In this document: piece after piece, positions 9,402 to 17,533 of the stretch | Position numbering within the stretch: position 1 is the first letter of the stretch | Layout of the letters: each line of letters begins with the position of its first letter | Assembly (NCBI RefSeq): GCF_024207115.1 | Contig: NZ_CP100128.1 | Span: forward strand, 310,001 to 374,000 | Direction of reading: 5' to 3' | Source: Chromobacterium sp. IIBBL 290-4 | Lineage (GTDB): Bacteria; Pseudomonadota; Gammaproteobacteria; Burkholderiales; Chromobacteriaceae | DNA length: 64,000 bases | Notes under the pieces: model-generated | Told to the model about the DNA's origin: nothing | What the model saw: the letters and a program-made list of their open reading frames with translations, nothing else | The model's database searches: none | Translations under genes and position numbers: made by a program

Positions 9402-10073
9402 ATGACTAGAATGAGTTTGCTGACCCTGCTTTTTCTCTCCGGCGCAGCCGCGGCGGATCCCGCTCAATACTCCTTCGGCGTCGGCGCGGGCACCACCGGC
9501 TTTGACCTGACCGGCTCCTGGAGCATTCTGGACAACGTCAATCTGCGGGCCACCCTATCCGACTTCAATTACAACCATAACGGCAACTTCGGCTCCGGCG
9601 TCCAATATCAGGGCAAGTTCAAACTGTTCCAGGCAGGTCTGCTGGCCGATTATTTCCCCTTCGACTCCGAATTCCGGTTCAGCGCCGGCTTGGTGCTGGT
9701 CAATACCAAGCTGAACTTGAACGGCAATCCGGACGGCACCGGCAGCTACACCTTCAATGGCAATACCTACACGTCAGGACAAGTCGGCACCGCGACCGGC
9801 CAGGCAAAATGGGACAAGCCGGGGCTGTATCTCGGCCTGGGATATGGCAATAGCCTGAGCGAAAAAGGCTGGAGCGTGGGCGGCGACCTGGGACTGATTT
9901 ACACCGGCAAACCCACCACTACCCTCAGCGCCGCCTGCGGCAGCTCGCTCAGCGCAGCGCAATGCCAACAGCTGCAAAGCGATGTCGCCGCCGATCAAGC
10001 GACCGTCCAAAACGACGTCAACAAGTACAAGATCTGGCCGGTTGGCCGCATCAGCGTCAACTACGGCTTTTAG
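9402..10073 (+). CDS. Outer-membrane beta-barrel protein, paralogue 1
   Basis: A 223-residue secreted protein: signal peptide (MSLLTLLFLSGAAAA), then alternating amphipathic strands typical of an eight-stranded-type barrel, ending in the aromatic C-terminal residue expected for outer-membrane insertion (ISVNYGF). Stretches GVGAGTTGFDL, KFKLFQAGLLADYFPF and KPGLYLGLGYGNS are shared with the next gene. A loop with two Cys (CGSSLSAAQCQQLQ) leads to a periplasmic-looking helix. Function is not known; such small barrels can be adhesins, porins or structural. The start is uncertain: ATGs at 9390, 9402 and 9411 are in frame; GGGG 6 bp before 9402 decided the choice. Confidence 0.85.
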   Translation: MTRMSLLTLLFLSGAAAADPAQYSFGVGAGTTGFDLTGSWSILDNVNLRATLSDFNYNHNGNFGSGVQYQGKFKLFQAGLLADYFPFDSEFRFSAGLVLVNTKLNLNGNPDGTGSYTFNGNTYTSGQVGTATGQAKWDKPGLYLGLGYGNSLSEKGWSVGGDLGLIYTGKPTTTLSAACGSSLSAAQCQQLQSDVAADQATVQNDVNKYKIWPVGRISVNYGF

Positions 10074-10233
10074 CGCAGCCAGCTTCGCTCGAGGATAGCC
10101 ATTTCCCAAACCGACAGAAGCGCCTGCCGCAGGCGATAGCGCTTTTGTTGCAATCAAAAATATTCACATATTAAATGCCAATGGATTTGACGTATGATTG
10201 TCCGCTTTTTTTGCACTACCCGGGACAATCCAA

Positions 10234-10920
10234 ATGAAATATACGAAAATCCTCTCCGCCATCGCCTTGATCGGCGCCGCCCTGTCCGCTCATGCCGCCG
10301 ATGACGCTGCCCGCTTCGCCATCGGCGCCGGCGTCGGCACCACCGGCTTCGACCTGATGGCCACCTACAAACTGGCTGACAGCGTCAACCTTCGCGGCGT
10401 CCTGTCCGGCTTCGATTACAGCACCAGCGGCAACTACGGCACCGACACTCACTACGACGCCAAATTCAAGCTGTTCCAAGCAGGCCTGTTGGCGGACTAC
10501 TTCCCGTTCGACAACGGCTTCCGCCTAAGCGGCGGCCTCGTCGCCAACAATACCAAGATCGGCTTGAACGCCAATGCCAGCGGCCATGCCACCTACACGC
10601 TGAATGGCTATACCTACACCGCGGATCAGATCGGCAAGCTGGAAGGCGAATCCAAATGGAACAAGCCTGGCCTGTACCTGGGCCTGGGCTTTGGCAATAG
10701 CGTCAAAGAAAAGGGGCTGAGCCTGAGCGGCGACCTTGGCGTCATTCTGACCGGCAAACCCAGCACCAACCTGAGCGCCAACTGCACCAGCGCGCTCAGC
10801 CAAGCTCAATGCCAACAGCTGCAATACAACGTGAACGTTGAACAGGAGAAGCTGCGCGGCGACATGAACAAAGCCAACTTCTGGCCGGTTGCCCGCCTGA
10901 CGCTGAATTACGCCTTCTAA
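10234..10920 (+). CDS. Outer-membrane beta-barrel protein, paralogue 2
   Basis: A 228-residue protein closely related to the preceding gene over its whole length: signal peptide ending SAHA-ADD, GAGVGTTGFDLMATYKL, KFKLFQAGLLADYFPF, WNKPGLYLGLGFGNS, a two-Cys loop (CTSALSQAQCQQLQ), and a C-terminal Phe (LTLNYAF). The pair is a tandem duplication separated by 160 bp, so the second copy probably has its own promoter. Substrate or role is unknown. The IS3 element is inserted 11 bp after its stop codon. Confidence 0.87.
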   Translation: MKYTKILSAIALIGAALSAHAADDAARFAIGAGVGTTGFDLMATYKLADSVNLRGVLSGFDYSTSGNYGTDTHYDAKFKLFQAGLLADYFPFDNGFRLSGGLVANNTKIGLNANASGHATYTLNGYTYTADQIGKLEGESKWNKPGLYLGLGFGNSVKEKGLSLSGDLGVILTGKPSTNLSANCTSALSQAQCQQLQYNVNVEQEKLRGDMNKANFWPVARLTLNYAF

Positions 10921-10931
10921 GCAACCCAATC

Positions 10932-10957
10932 TGTCCAGTCCTGACATAGGTTGACAC
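10932..10957 (+). repeat. IS3-family terminal inverted repeat, end beyond orfB
   Basis: Begins TGTCCAGTCCTG and ends GTTGACAC. It pairs with 12247-12272, differing at 5 positions. The outer TG is characteristic of the family. Confidence 0.92.
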
Positions 10958-10981
10958 CTGCCAGCGCGCCGCATGCGCTGG

Positions 10982-11821
10982 TCAGATGCTCGCGACAGAC
11001 GCCCGATGTACCTCATCGGGCGTCTTGTATTTCAAGCCCTGGTGAGGGCGCTCCTGGTTGTAGATCCTCACCGACTGCTCCACCATTTTCCTCGCCTGCT
11101 GCAAATCGGCTGGGCGATGCAGCAGCAGTTCGCCTTTTAGAATGCCGTTCACCCGCTCTGCCAGGGCATTCTGGTAGCAATCGTAGCCATCCGTCATTGA
11201 GCACATCAGCCCGTGTCGTTCGTGGATCTGCTGATAGTAGGCCGAACAATACTGAATGCCGCGATCGGAGTGGTGAATCAACGGCTGCCGTGAACGTCGC
11301 GTCCGCAAGGCCATTTTGAGGGCTCCGCTGACTTCCTCCGCCTGCAGGCTGTCATGCACGTGATACCCAACAATTTTCCTTGAGTAAGCGTCAGTCACGA
11401 GACTCAGGTAAGCAAACCGCTGCGCTGTCGGCAAGTAGGTGATATCCGCCACCCAGACCTGCTCCGGCCCCGTCGGGACGACTTGGTGCGGCCCGGCCTT
11501 GAGCAGATTAGGATGGCGGTAAAAGCGATGGTGACTGTGTGTGGTCTTATGGTACGCCCGCTGCGGCACGACCAGCAGGCGGGCTGTACGCAACAGATCG
11601 AACAAACCGTCCCGTCCCAGCTTGATCCCCGCTTCCGCCATTCGCGATTGCAGCACATGGTGCAGCTTCCGCGTTCCCAGTCGGGGCTGGCGCAAGCGCA
11701 CGTCCCTCACCCACGCGATCACTTTGCCATTCCGTTCGGCACGATGGCTTTCGCTTTGGCGGCGCTTGTAATAGGCCTGGCGGCTCAGCTGGACATATCG
11801 ACAGGCCCGGCCCACGCTCAA
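10982..11821 (-). CDS. IS3-family transposase OrfB (DDE integrase domain)
   Basis: A 279-residue open frame holding the catalytic rve/DDE domain: first Asp in WVADITYL, second in HSDRGIQY, and the Glu in NALAERVNGILKGE, with the usual spacing. N-terminal part begins SVGRACRYVQLSRQAYYKRR, an HTH_21-type region. It would be made mostly as an OrfAB fusion by -1 frameshifting from orfA; its own start at 11821 overlaps the orfA end by 4 bp. Cuts and joins the IS ends. Confidence 0.95.
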   Translation of the reverse strand: MSVGRACRYVQLSRQAYYKRRQSESHRAERNGKVIAWVRDVRLRQPRLGTRKLHHVLQSRMAEAGIKLGRDGLFDLLRTARLLVVPQRAYHKTTHSHHRFYRHPNLLKAGPHQVVPTGPEQVWVADITYLPTAQRFAYLSLVTDAYSRKIVGYHVHDSLQAEEVSGALKMALRTRRSRQPLIHHSDRGIQYCSAYYQQIHERHGLMCSMTDGYDCYQNALAERVNGILKGELLLHRPADLQQARKMVEQSVRIYNQERPHQGLKYKTPDEVHRASVASI

Positions 11822-12219
11822 CCCCTGGACGAGCCTTTGGGCAAGGACCTGCCCGAAGGCTTTTTTACTACGCGCACCCCGTAGTCTTTCTTCAAGACCT
11901 CAAGCATCGCTTCGAATAGCTGCGCCTTCTCATTGGCCTCTTTGAGTTGGGTTTCCAGTTCCTTGATCCGCTGTTCTGGCGTCAGCGGCTTGTTGCCTTG
12001 ATTCCCCATCGCGATCCCCTGGGCGCTACGGGAGGGCTGGGCACTCCAGTCCTGCAAACCGTGCTTACGTAACCATACCAGCACCGTCGAACGACCTTGA
12101 ATACCATAGCGGCGTTGCGCCTCTTTGTAAGTCAGTTCGCCTTTTTCTACCTGCTCTACGACCGACAGTTTAAAAGCCAGGCTGTAGTCTTGCTGGGTAC
12201 GTTTAATCCTTGATTCCAT
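11818..12219 (-). CDS. IS3-family transposase OrfA (helix-turn-helix)
   Basis: A 133-residue protein with an N-terminal helix-turn-helix (DYSLAFKLSVVEQVEKGE, then EAQRRYGIQGRSTVLVWLRK) for binding the IS ends, and a C-terminal leucine-zipper-like coiled coil (EQRIKELETQLKEANEKAQLFEAM split by heptads). It ends shortly after the slippery run at 11860-11866. Confidence 0.94.
   Translation of the reverse strand: MESRIKRTQQDYSLAFKLSVVEQVEKGELTYKEAQRRYGIQGRSTVLVWLRKHGLQDWSAQPSRSAQGIAMGNQGNKPLTPEQRIKELETQLKEANEKAQLFEAMLEVLKKDYGVRVVKKPSGRSLPKGSSRG
11860..11866 (-). other. Programmed -1 frameshift site (A6G) of the IS3 element
   Basis: On the minus strand this reads AAAAAAG, in the orfA frame as A-AAA-AAG, the standard IS3 slippery heptamer. 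A -1 slip here leads into AFGQVLAQRLVQGLSVGR and so joins OrfA to OrfB. Confidence 0.85.
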
Positions 12220-12246
12220 GTGACTCTCCTTCGTTACGGCGAAAAA

Positions 12247-12272
12247 GTGTCAACTTATTCCAGGACGGGACA
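12247..12272 (-). repeat. IS3-family terminal inverted repeat, end beyond orfA
   Basis: Read on the minus strand it begins TGTCCCGTCCTG and ends GTTGACAC, matching the other end. Adjacent bases 12273-12275 (ATC) repeat the 3 bp before the other end. Confidence 0.92.
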
Positions 12273-12281
12273 ATCAAAACA

Positions 12282-12313
12282 AAAAAGCCGCCCTCATTCG
12301 AGAGCGGCTTTTT
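12282..12313 (-). terminator. Rho-independent terminator of glyA
   Basis: A 10-bp stem (12282-12291 with 12304-12313) whose arms are AAAAAGCCGC and GCGGCTTTTT around a 12-nt loop. It lies 15 bp after the glyA stop. Because of A/T tails on both sides it could work in both directions. Confidence 0.85.
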
Positions 12314-12328
12314 CTTGGGCCGAACAGC

Positions 12329-13576
12329 TTACTTGGCGTACACCGGGAAACGGTGGCACAACGCAGTGGCTTTCTCGGCCACACGGGCGATCAGCGCGTC
12401 GTCGTTCGGATTGTCCAGCACGTCGGCGACCAGATTGGCCACTTCAATCGCCTCGGCTTCCTTGAAGCCGCGGGTGGTGATGGCCGGGGAGCCGATGCGG
12501 ATGCCCGAGGTGACGAACGGGGTTTCCGGATCGTTCGGGATCGCGTTCTTGTTGACGGTGATGTGGGCGCGGCCCAGCAGCGCGTCGGCTTGCTTGCCGG
12601 TCAGGCCCTTGGCGCGCAGGTCGACCAAGAACACGTGGCTCTCGGTGCGGCCGGACACGATGCGCAAGCCGCGCTCGGCCAGGGTCTTGGCCATGATGGC
12701 GGCGTTCTTGATCACTTGCTCTTGATAAGCCTTGAATTCCGGCTGCAGCGCTTCCTTGAAAGCCACGGCCTTGGCGGCGATCACATGCTCCAGCGGACCG
12801 CCTTGCAGCGTCGGGAACACATTGCTGTTGATGCTCTTCTCGAACTCCGCCTTGGCCAGGATGATGCCGCCGCGCGGGCCGCGCAGGGTCTTGTGGGTGG
12901 TGGAGGTCACAAAGTCGGCGTGCGGCACCGGGTTCGGGTACAGGCCCGCGGCCACCAGGCCGGCGTAGTGGGCCATGTCCACCATGAAGTAAGCGCCGAC
13001 CTTCTTGGCGATCTGACCCATGCGCTCGAAATCGAAGCGCAGCGCATAAGCGGATGCGCCGCCGATGATCAGCTTGGGCTTGGTTTCCATCGCTACGCGC
13101 TCCATGTCGTCGTAGTCGATCTCTTCCTTGTCGTTCAGGCCGTAGGCGACGATGTTGAACATCTTGCCGGACAGGTTGGCCGGGGAGCCGTGGGTCAGGT
13201 GGCCGCCGTGGCCCAGGTTCATGCCCATCACGGTGTCGCCCGGCTTCAGGATGGAGAAGTACACAGCCTGGTTGGCCTGGGAGCCGGAGTGCGGCTGCAC
13301 GTTGGCGTATTCGGCGCCGAACAGCTGCTTGACGCGATCAATGGCCAGCTGCTCGACGACGTCGACATGCTCGCAACCGCCGTAGAAGCGCTTGCCCGGG
13401 TAGCCTTCGGCGTACTTGTTGGTCAGCTGGGAGCCTTGGGCTTCCATGACGGCCGGGCTGGTGTAGTTTTCCGAGGCGATCAGCTCGATGTGATCTTCCT
13501 GGCGTTGGCATTCCGCAGCAATGGCGGCGGCGAGTTCGGGGTCGAATTTGGCGATCGTCTGGTCAGCAGCGAACAT
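12329..13576 (-). CDS. glyA: Serine hydroxymethyltransferase
   Basis: A 415-residue PLP enzyme converting serine and tetrahydrofolate to glycine and 5,10-methylene-THF, the main source of one-carbon units. Family landmarks: [33 protein letters not shown], and the PLP-lysine motif in [14 protein letters not shown]. Length is that of bacterial GlyA. I used the ATG at 13576 (MFAADQ); an ATG at 13591 in the same frame is possible. It ends at a strong terminator. In related genomes glyA is next to nrdR; here an IS and two barrel genes intervene. Confidence 0.96.
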   Translation of the reverse strand: MFAADQTIAKFDPELAAAIAAECQRQEDHIELIASENYTSPAVMEAQGSQLTNKYAEGYPGKRFYGGCEHVDVVEQLAIDRVKQLFGAEYANVQPHSGSQANQAVYFSILKPGDTVMGMNLGHGGHLTHGSPANLSGKMFNIVAYGLNDKEEIDYDDMERVAMETKPKLIIGGASAYALRFDFERMGQIAKKVGAYFMVDMAHYAGLVAAGLYPNPVPHADFVTSTTHKTLRGPRGGIILAKAEFEKSINSNVFPTLQGGPLEHVIAAKAVAFKEALQPEFKAYQEQVIKNAAIMAKTLAERGLRIVSGRTESHVFLVDLRAKGLTGKQADALLGRAHITVNKNAIPNDPETPFVTSGIRIGSPAITTRGFKEAEAIEVANLVADVLDNPNDDALIARVAEKATALCHRFPVYAK

Positions 13577-13831
13577 CTTTGACTCATCCATCAAAGGGTT
13601 AACGATGGGGCCATTCTACACGAAATGCTTCAAGCAAAACCTTAACGTGAAGCAAGCCGGCGAACGCACCGCGAAACCCTCGCCAGCCCGGCCTCATGCC
13701 GCCCGGCAGGAGCGGGCCGGCGCGCCGGAAAAGCCCTCAAGCGCGGCAGTGGACGTCCTCGCGGTTTCCCATAAGATTCTGGCGCTTAGCGGTTTGGTCG
13801 GCAGCCGGCTGAAAGGTCGCCCAGCGCAGGC

Positions 13832-14533
13832 TCACTCCCGGGTATCCACCAGGATCAATTCAGCATCCTGGCTGGCCGAAACCTGAATGGTTTCCTCGTC
13901 CCGGATGGCCGCGCCGTCGCCGGCTTGCAGGCCGATGCCGTTCAGCTGCGCCTCGCCGCTGGACAGCACCAGATAGCCGCGCCGTCCAGCGCCGAAGCGA
14001 TAGTCCGCGCGCTCGCCGGCCCGCAGCGTGGCGCCCAGCACTCGGGCGTCGGCGCGGATGGGCAGGGCTTCGCCATCGCCGGCCATGCCGCTGGCCAGCG
14101 CGATGAAGACGCCGGAACGATCCGCCTTGGGAAACGGCTTATTGCCCCAGGACGGCTCGCCGCCGTGGCGGTCCGGATAGATCCAGATCTGGAAGATGCG
14201 GGTGGCGACAGGCTCCAGATTGTATTCGGAGTGGACGATGCCGCTGCCGGCGCTCATCACCTGCACGTCGCCAGCCTCGGTGCGGCCGCGGTTGCCCAGG
14301 CTGTCCGCATGGCTGATCGCGCCTTCGCGGACATAGGTGATGATTTCCATGTCGGAGTGCGGATGCGGATCGAAACCGGTGCCGGCGGCGATGGTGTCAT
14401 CGTTCCATACCCGTAGCAGTCCCCAGCGCATGCGCTCGGCGTCGCGGTAATCGGCGAAGGAAAAGTGGTGCTTGGCATCCAGCCAGCCATGCTGGGCAGC
14501 GCCCAGGCTGGCGAAGGGACGGCGTTCGATCAT
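13832..14533 (-). CDS. Pirin family protein (YhhW-like)
   Basis: A 233-residue bicupin of the pirin family. The N-terminal cupin carries the metal ligands in DPHPHSDMEIITYV and a later Glu/His (GSGIVHSEYN). Bacterial members such as YhhW act on quercetin in vitro; others bind metabolic enzymes. The gene is divergent from a LysR regulator with about 170 bp between them, the typical layout of a LysR target. Nothing shows its natural substrate. Confidence 0.92.
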   Translation of the reverse strand: MIERRPFASLGAAQHGWLDAKHHFSFADYRDAERMRWGLLRVWNDDTIAAGTGFDPHPHSDMEIITYVREGAISHADSLGNRGRTEAGDVQVMSAGSGIVHSEYNLEPVATRIFQIWIYPDRHGGEPSWGNKPFPKADRSGVFIALASGMAGDGEALPIRADARVLGATLRAGERADYRFGAGRRGYLVLSSGEAQLNGIGLQAGDGAAIRDEETIQVSASQDAELILVDTRE

Positions 14534-14702
14534 AGCGCGCTCCTGCTGTTGTCGATAAGGATGTCGCCACTATAAGCCGCCGCCATCATCGTGTTAATAG
14601 AATATATTGAATTCCATGATTTCCATTTTTTAGATAATCAAGGCCAAACCGGCTAGCGGGAATGATAGTATCGCCAAGACGCCACCCTTCGCCGGAACCA
14701 TC

Positions 14703-15623
14703 ATGAAACGACTGCCCGATCTGGAAGCCTGGGCCATTTTCGCCAAGGTGGCCGAATGCGGCGCCTTCGCCCGCGCCGCCGACGAGCTGGGCCTGTCCCA
14801 GGCCACGGTATCCAAGGCCGTGTCGCGGCTGGAAGATAGAATGAAGACCATGCTGCTGCGCCGCACCTCGCGCCAGCTGTCCTTGACTGAAGCCGGCGAA
14901 GCGGCCTTGGAGCGCGCCGCGCGCATCTTGGCGGAAGGCGAGGCGGTAGAGGCGGACATCGCCGAGCAGTCCAGCGCGCTGCGCGGCCGGGTGCGCATGG
15001 CTGCGCCCATGTCTTTCGGCCTGTCCCATTTGGCGCCGTTGCTGCCGGGCTTCATGGCGCGGCACCCGGAAGTGGAGCTGGACCTGCATTTCAGCGACGA
15101 GCAAATCGATCTGGTGGCGGACAGGATGGACCTGGCGCTGCGCATCGCCTCGCCGGCCGACTCCAGCCTGCTGGCGCGCCGGCTGTGCGCGGTGCGCATC
15201 CTGTTGGTGGGCGCGCCTTCCTATTTCGCCCGCCACGGCAAGCCGGAGCACCCTGCGGAATTGGCCCGGCACCGCGCCTTGCAATACAGCAATTCGCAAG
15301 GCGGCCGCTTCTGGCGCTTCCGCCATGCTGTCGACGAGGAGTTTTCGCTGGAGATGAGCGCGCCGCTGCGCGTCAACAACGCCGACGCGCTGGCGCCGGC
15401 GCTGCGGGAAGGCCTGGGACTGGCGCTGCAGCCTGAATTCCTGGTCTGGCAAGACCTGCTGGATGGCCGGCTGGAAACCGCCATGCCGGATTGGCAGATC
15501 GATCCCATCGCGCTCTATATCCTGACGCCGCCGGGCCGCGGCCGGCCGGCGCGGGTGCAAGCCTTGATCGACTACCTGGCCCAAAGCCTGGCCGGCTCGC
15601 CCTGGGCCCGCGCGGGAGGGTGA
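14703..15623 (+). CDS. LysR family transcriptional regulator
   Basis: A 306-residue LysR regulator: N-terminal winged HTH (residues 8-66: FAKVAECGAFARAADELG, LSQATVSKAVSRLE, RRTSRQLSLTEAG), then a periplasmic-binding-like effector domain (RVRMAAPMSFGLSHLAPLLP, then DLALRI). It belongs to the CrgA/AaeR-like branch. Divergent from the pirin gene, which it probably controls together with its own expression. The shared region 14534-14702 is the likely operator; I could not define a clear T-N11-A box. Confidence 0.93.
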   Translation: MKRLPDLEAWAIFAKVAECGAFARAADELGLSQATVSKAVSRLEDRMKTMLLRRTSRQLSLTEAGEAALERAARILAEGEAVEADIAEQSSALRGRVRMAAPMSFGLSHLAPLLPGFMARHPEVELDLHFSDEQIDLVADRMDLALRIASPADSSLLARRLCAVRILLVGAPSYFARHGKPEHPAELARHRALQYSNSQGGRFWRFRHAVDEEFSLEMSAPLRVNNADALAPALREGLGLALQPEFLVWQDLLDGRLETAMPDWQIDPIALYILTPPGRGRPARVQALIDYLAQSLAGSPWARAGG

Positions 15624-15627
15624 AACG

Positions 15628-15654
15628 AAAAGCCCCGCACGCAGCGGGGCTTGC
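15628..15654. terminator. Bidirectional terminator between LysR and a hypothetical gene
   Basis: Stem AGCCCCGC (15631-15638) with GCGGGGCT (15644-15651), 5-nt loop. The minus-strand exit carries TTTT, so it serves best the minus-strand gene ending at 15673, and sits 7 bp after the LysR stop. Confidence 0.75.
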
Positions 15655-15672
15655 ACGGCGCGGCGCAGACCC

Positions 15673-16752
15673 TTACAGATCGTCGGCGGTGAAAAACAGC
15701 GGGATGCCGTCGCGGCTTTCCGGCTGCAGTTCCGGCAGCACATGCACCTCGCGCACGTGGCATTCGCGCATCAGCTCGCGGAAGTTCTCTTCTATCAGCT
15801 GGACGTTGTCCAGCGAGGCCAGCGGCCAGACGAAGCCTTCCCAATTGCGATCATCCCCCTGGGCCGACAAGGTGAAGTGCACTTCGCCATTATTGTGGGC
15901 GGACAGAATGGCCACCGGCTCCAGGTTCAGTTCTCGCAGATGGCGGATCTGGCTGCTGGCGAACACTTGCAGCGCCACCTCGAAGCGGGCGAAGTTGCCG
16001 GCCACCAGCGCCTGCATCGCCGGCAGCGGCGGACGGGCGATGGGGAACAGCGTCACGCCATCGGCTTTCAGCTGCTCGCCCAGAAACTTCATCACCGGCA
16101 TGCCCCAGACGCCGACGGAGCCGCCCAGCCTCACCGGCGGCTCCTCGCCCTCGCGCTGAATGGCCACGCCTATCATATAGCGCAGGAAAACGCCCTCTTC
16201 CTTCACCGTCACCGGCGCGGCGCGGTTCGGCAAGCCCTCGCGCGCCGCCTCGCCCTGGCGAGTCATCTTATATAGCTTGAGCGTATCCAGGCCGATCAAA
16301 TCGTCCGGATGGGACAGAATGCCGGATATGGTCACATCGGCGCCGTCGGCGAACACGCCATGCTGTCGCAGCAACGCGTTCAGGCCCGCCGCATCGGCCA
16401 CCGCCCCCGGCAGCTCGGTCTGGCTGCGACTGCCCGCCACCAACACCAGCGGCATGGCGAATACGATGGCGCGCGCGCCGCCGGTTTCTTCCACCGCGTG
16501 GCGCAAGGCATCCCACACCACTTGATAGCAGGCTTGCGTCGGCACCATCGCCAAAGCCACCGAAATCGACAACACCTCGTCGCGCTGCAGCATTTCATCC
16601 ATCGCGCCGGCCAAGGCCTGGCGCCACATCTCGCGCTCGCCGGCATCCGGCGCGTCCAGCACGGACTGGGCATGATGGATCAGGCGGTTGGTCAGGGATA
16701 CTTGAGGGTGATACTGGCGCGGATCGGGAAGGGTATGGCGGACGGCGTCCAT
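15673..16752 (-). CDS. Hypothetical protein, 359 residues
   Basis: A cytoplasmic-looking protein with no signal peptide, membrane segment or motif I recognise. It is neither low-complexity nor repetitive. It contains a hydrophobic core strand (ARAIVFAMPLVLVAGS) and a C-terminal half with mixed alpha/beta character. The start at 16752 is supported by AGGA 8 bp upstream. Convergent with the LysR gene. Codon usage fits the genome and the frame is long, so it is a real gene; the function is unknown. Confidence 0.78.
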   Translation of the reverse strand: MDAVRHTLPDPRQYHPQVSLTNRLIHHAQSVLDAPDAGEREMWRQALAGAMDEMLQRDEVLSISVALAMVPTQACYQVVWDALRHAVEETGGARAIVFAMPLVLVAGSRSQTELPGAVADAAGLNALLRQHGVFADGADVTISGILSHPDDLIGLDTLKLYKMTRQGEAAREGLPNRAAPVTVKEEGVFLRYMIGVAIQREGEEPPVRLGGSVGVWGMPVMKFLGEQLKADGVTLFPIARPPLPAMQALVAGNFARFEVALQVFASSQIRHLRELNLEPVAILSAHNNGEVHFTLSAQGDDRNWEGFVWPLASLDNVQLIEENFRELMRECHVREVHVLPELQPESRDGIPLFFTADDL

Positions 16753-16930
16753 GGGCTGACATCCTGCTGCAATCGAAAAGAACGTATTGTGGCACAGCTG
16801 CCACGCTAGCGCTCGCCCGCTCAAGCGCATTCACATGGCCCGCGACCCAGCAAAATCAGCCCTCCCCGCCAGCAATGTGCATAGTTGCGACAAAAAATTA
16901 CATTTCTCGACATTTTCGAAAACGCACATG

Positions 16931-16959
16931 TTGACACTCGCTACCGCAATCCGGATAAT
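16931..16959 (+). promoter_or_regulatory. Strong sigma70-type promoter of candidate sRNA
   Basis: TTGACA (16931-16936), a 17-bp spacer, then GATAAT (16954-16959), which is one mismatch from consensus overall. A perfect palindrome TTTTCGAAAA lies at 16913-16922, just upstream of the -35, and could be an operator or upstream element. Predicted transcription start near 16966-16968. There is no reading frame of note downstream before the terminator. Confidence 0.7.
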
Positions 16960-16966
16960 CCGTTCT

Positions 16967-17058
16967 CGTTGAGATGCAGCAATTGCTTCTTGATAGTTTC
17001 TCCTCTATTTCTCCTTTGTAGACTTGGCGCGGGCCGAAAGGCACCGCGCATTTTTTTT
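16967..17058 (+). ncRNA. Candidate small regulatory RNA (about 92 nt) with tandem anti-SD motifs
   Basis: Defined by the promoter at 16931-16959 and the terminator at 17027-17058. Between them lies a CU-rich, probably single-stranded stretch with two identical copies of TTTCTCCT (16997-17004 and 17008-17015). Each holds CUCCU, the complement of a Shine-Dalgarno AGGAG. The 3' end is a GC stem followed by eight U, as Hfq-bound RNAs usually have. This architecture is like that of trans-acting sRNAs that block ribosome binding sites. I do not recognise it as a named RNA; related CU-rich sibling sRNAs exist in Neisseria, but identity is not claimed. Confidence 0.55.
17027..17058 (+). terminator. 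Intrinsic terminator of candidate sRNA
   Basis: Stem GCGCGGGCC with GGC-A-CCGCGC (one bulged A at 17043) closed by a GAAA tetraloop (17036-17039), followed by eight T (17051-17058). Very strong and clearly oriented to the plus strand. Confidence 0.88.
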
Positions 17059-17533
17059 GCCTATCGCGGCATAGAATAAATCAAACCTTTAAAAATCATT
17101 GCGATGCGCTGATGATTTTTAACAGTTCTCTTGGATATAAGCTCCATTCAACTCAATACCCTCCTCTTTCGACACATAGAGTTATCGCTCAAGCCGCAAG
17201 CCAAAATGCATTTATCAACACAAATTATATGCTTATAGAATATTTTAACATTTCACTTCCGAACATAAACGAATTATTGCTTGCGGGAATTTTTCGGAAT
17301 GAAAATAAATGAACACAGCGCATCGCTGTGGATTTGAGGCGGGTCAACGGTAGACAAATGCAGGCAGGAAGTAGTTCCCTCCCGGCCCCGCAGAGCATGA
17401 CGGAATGATATCACCAAGCGGCTGCGCCAATATGACAATCATCAAGACATAATCACTTCTCCGCCCTTTATGCGCAAAGGGAACCCATCCGCAAGCGCCG
17501 CGTCTCAGCCTTTTACACGCCAACGGACCCGGC

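Larger units (their letters stand above)
10932..12272 (-). mobile_element. IS3-family insertion sequence, 1341 bp, intact
   Basis: Bounded by imperfect inverted repeats of 26 bp: 10932-10957 and 12247-12272 match at 21 of 26 positions and end in TG...CA as in the IS3 family. A 3-bp direct repeat ATC flanks it (10929-10931 and 12273-12275). It carries orfA and orfB on the minus strand with a -1 frameshift site between them. No stop or deletion is seen, so it may be active. It lies between the second barrel gene and the glyA terminator. Confidence 0.93.
16753..17533. other. AT-rich intergenic region holding a candidate sRNA
   Basis: About 780 bp without a credible protein gene. Only 16931-17058 shows clear transcription signals (see the promoter, ncRNA and terminator entries). 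The rest, from 17060 to 17470, is unusually AT-rich. It holds an 11-bp AT inverted repeat (17089-17099 with 17112-17122) and a 66-codon open frame at 17112-17312 with no coding character. Confidence 0.6.

Noticed and set aside
10927..12275. Apparent 5-bp duplication CAATC around the IS3 element
   Set aside because: It would require ending the element before its terminal CA; the family rule TG...CA gives a 3-bp duplication ATC instead.
17089..17122. Terminator at an AT inverted repeat
   Set aside because: Arms are nearly pure A/T, the loop is long and no gene ends here.
17112..17312. 66-codon open frame in the AT-rich gap
   Set aside because: No ribosome binding site, no recognisable features, and lies in AT-rich DNA where chance frames of this size are common.
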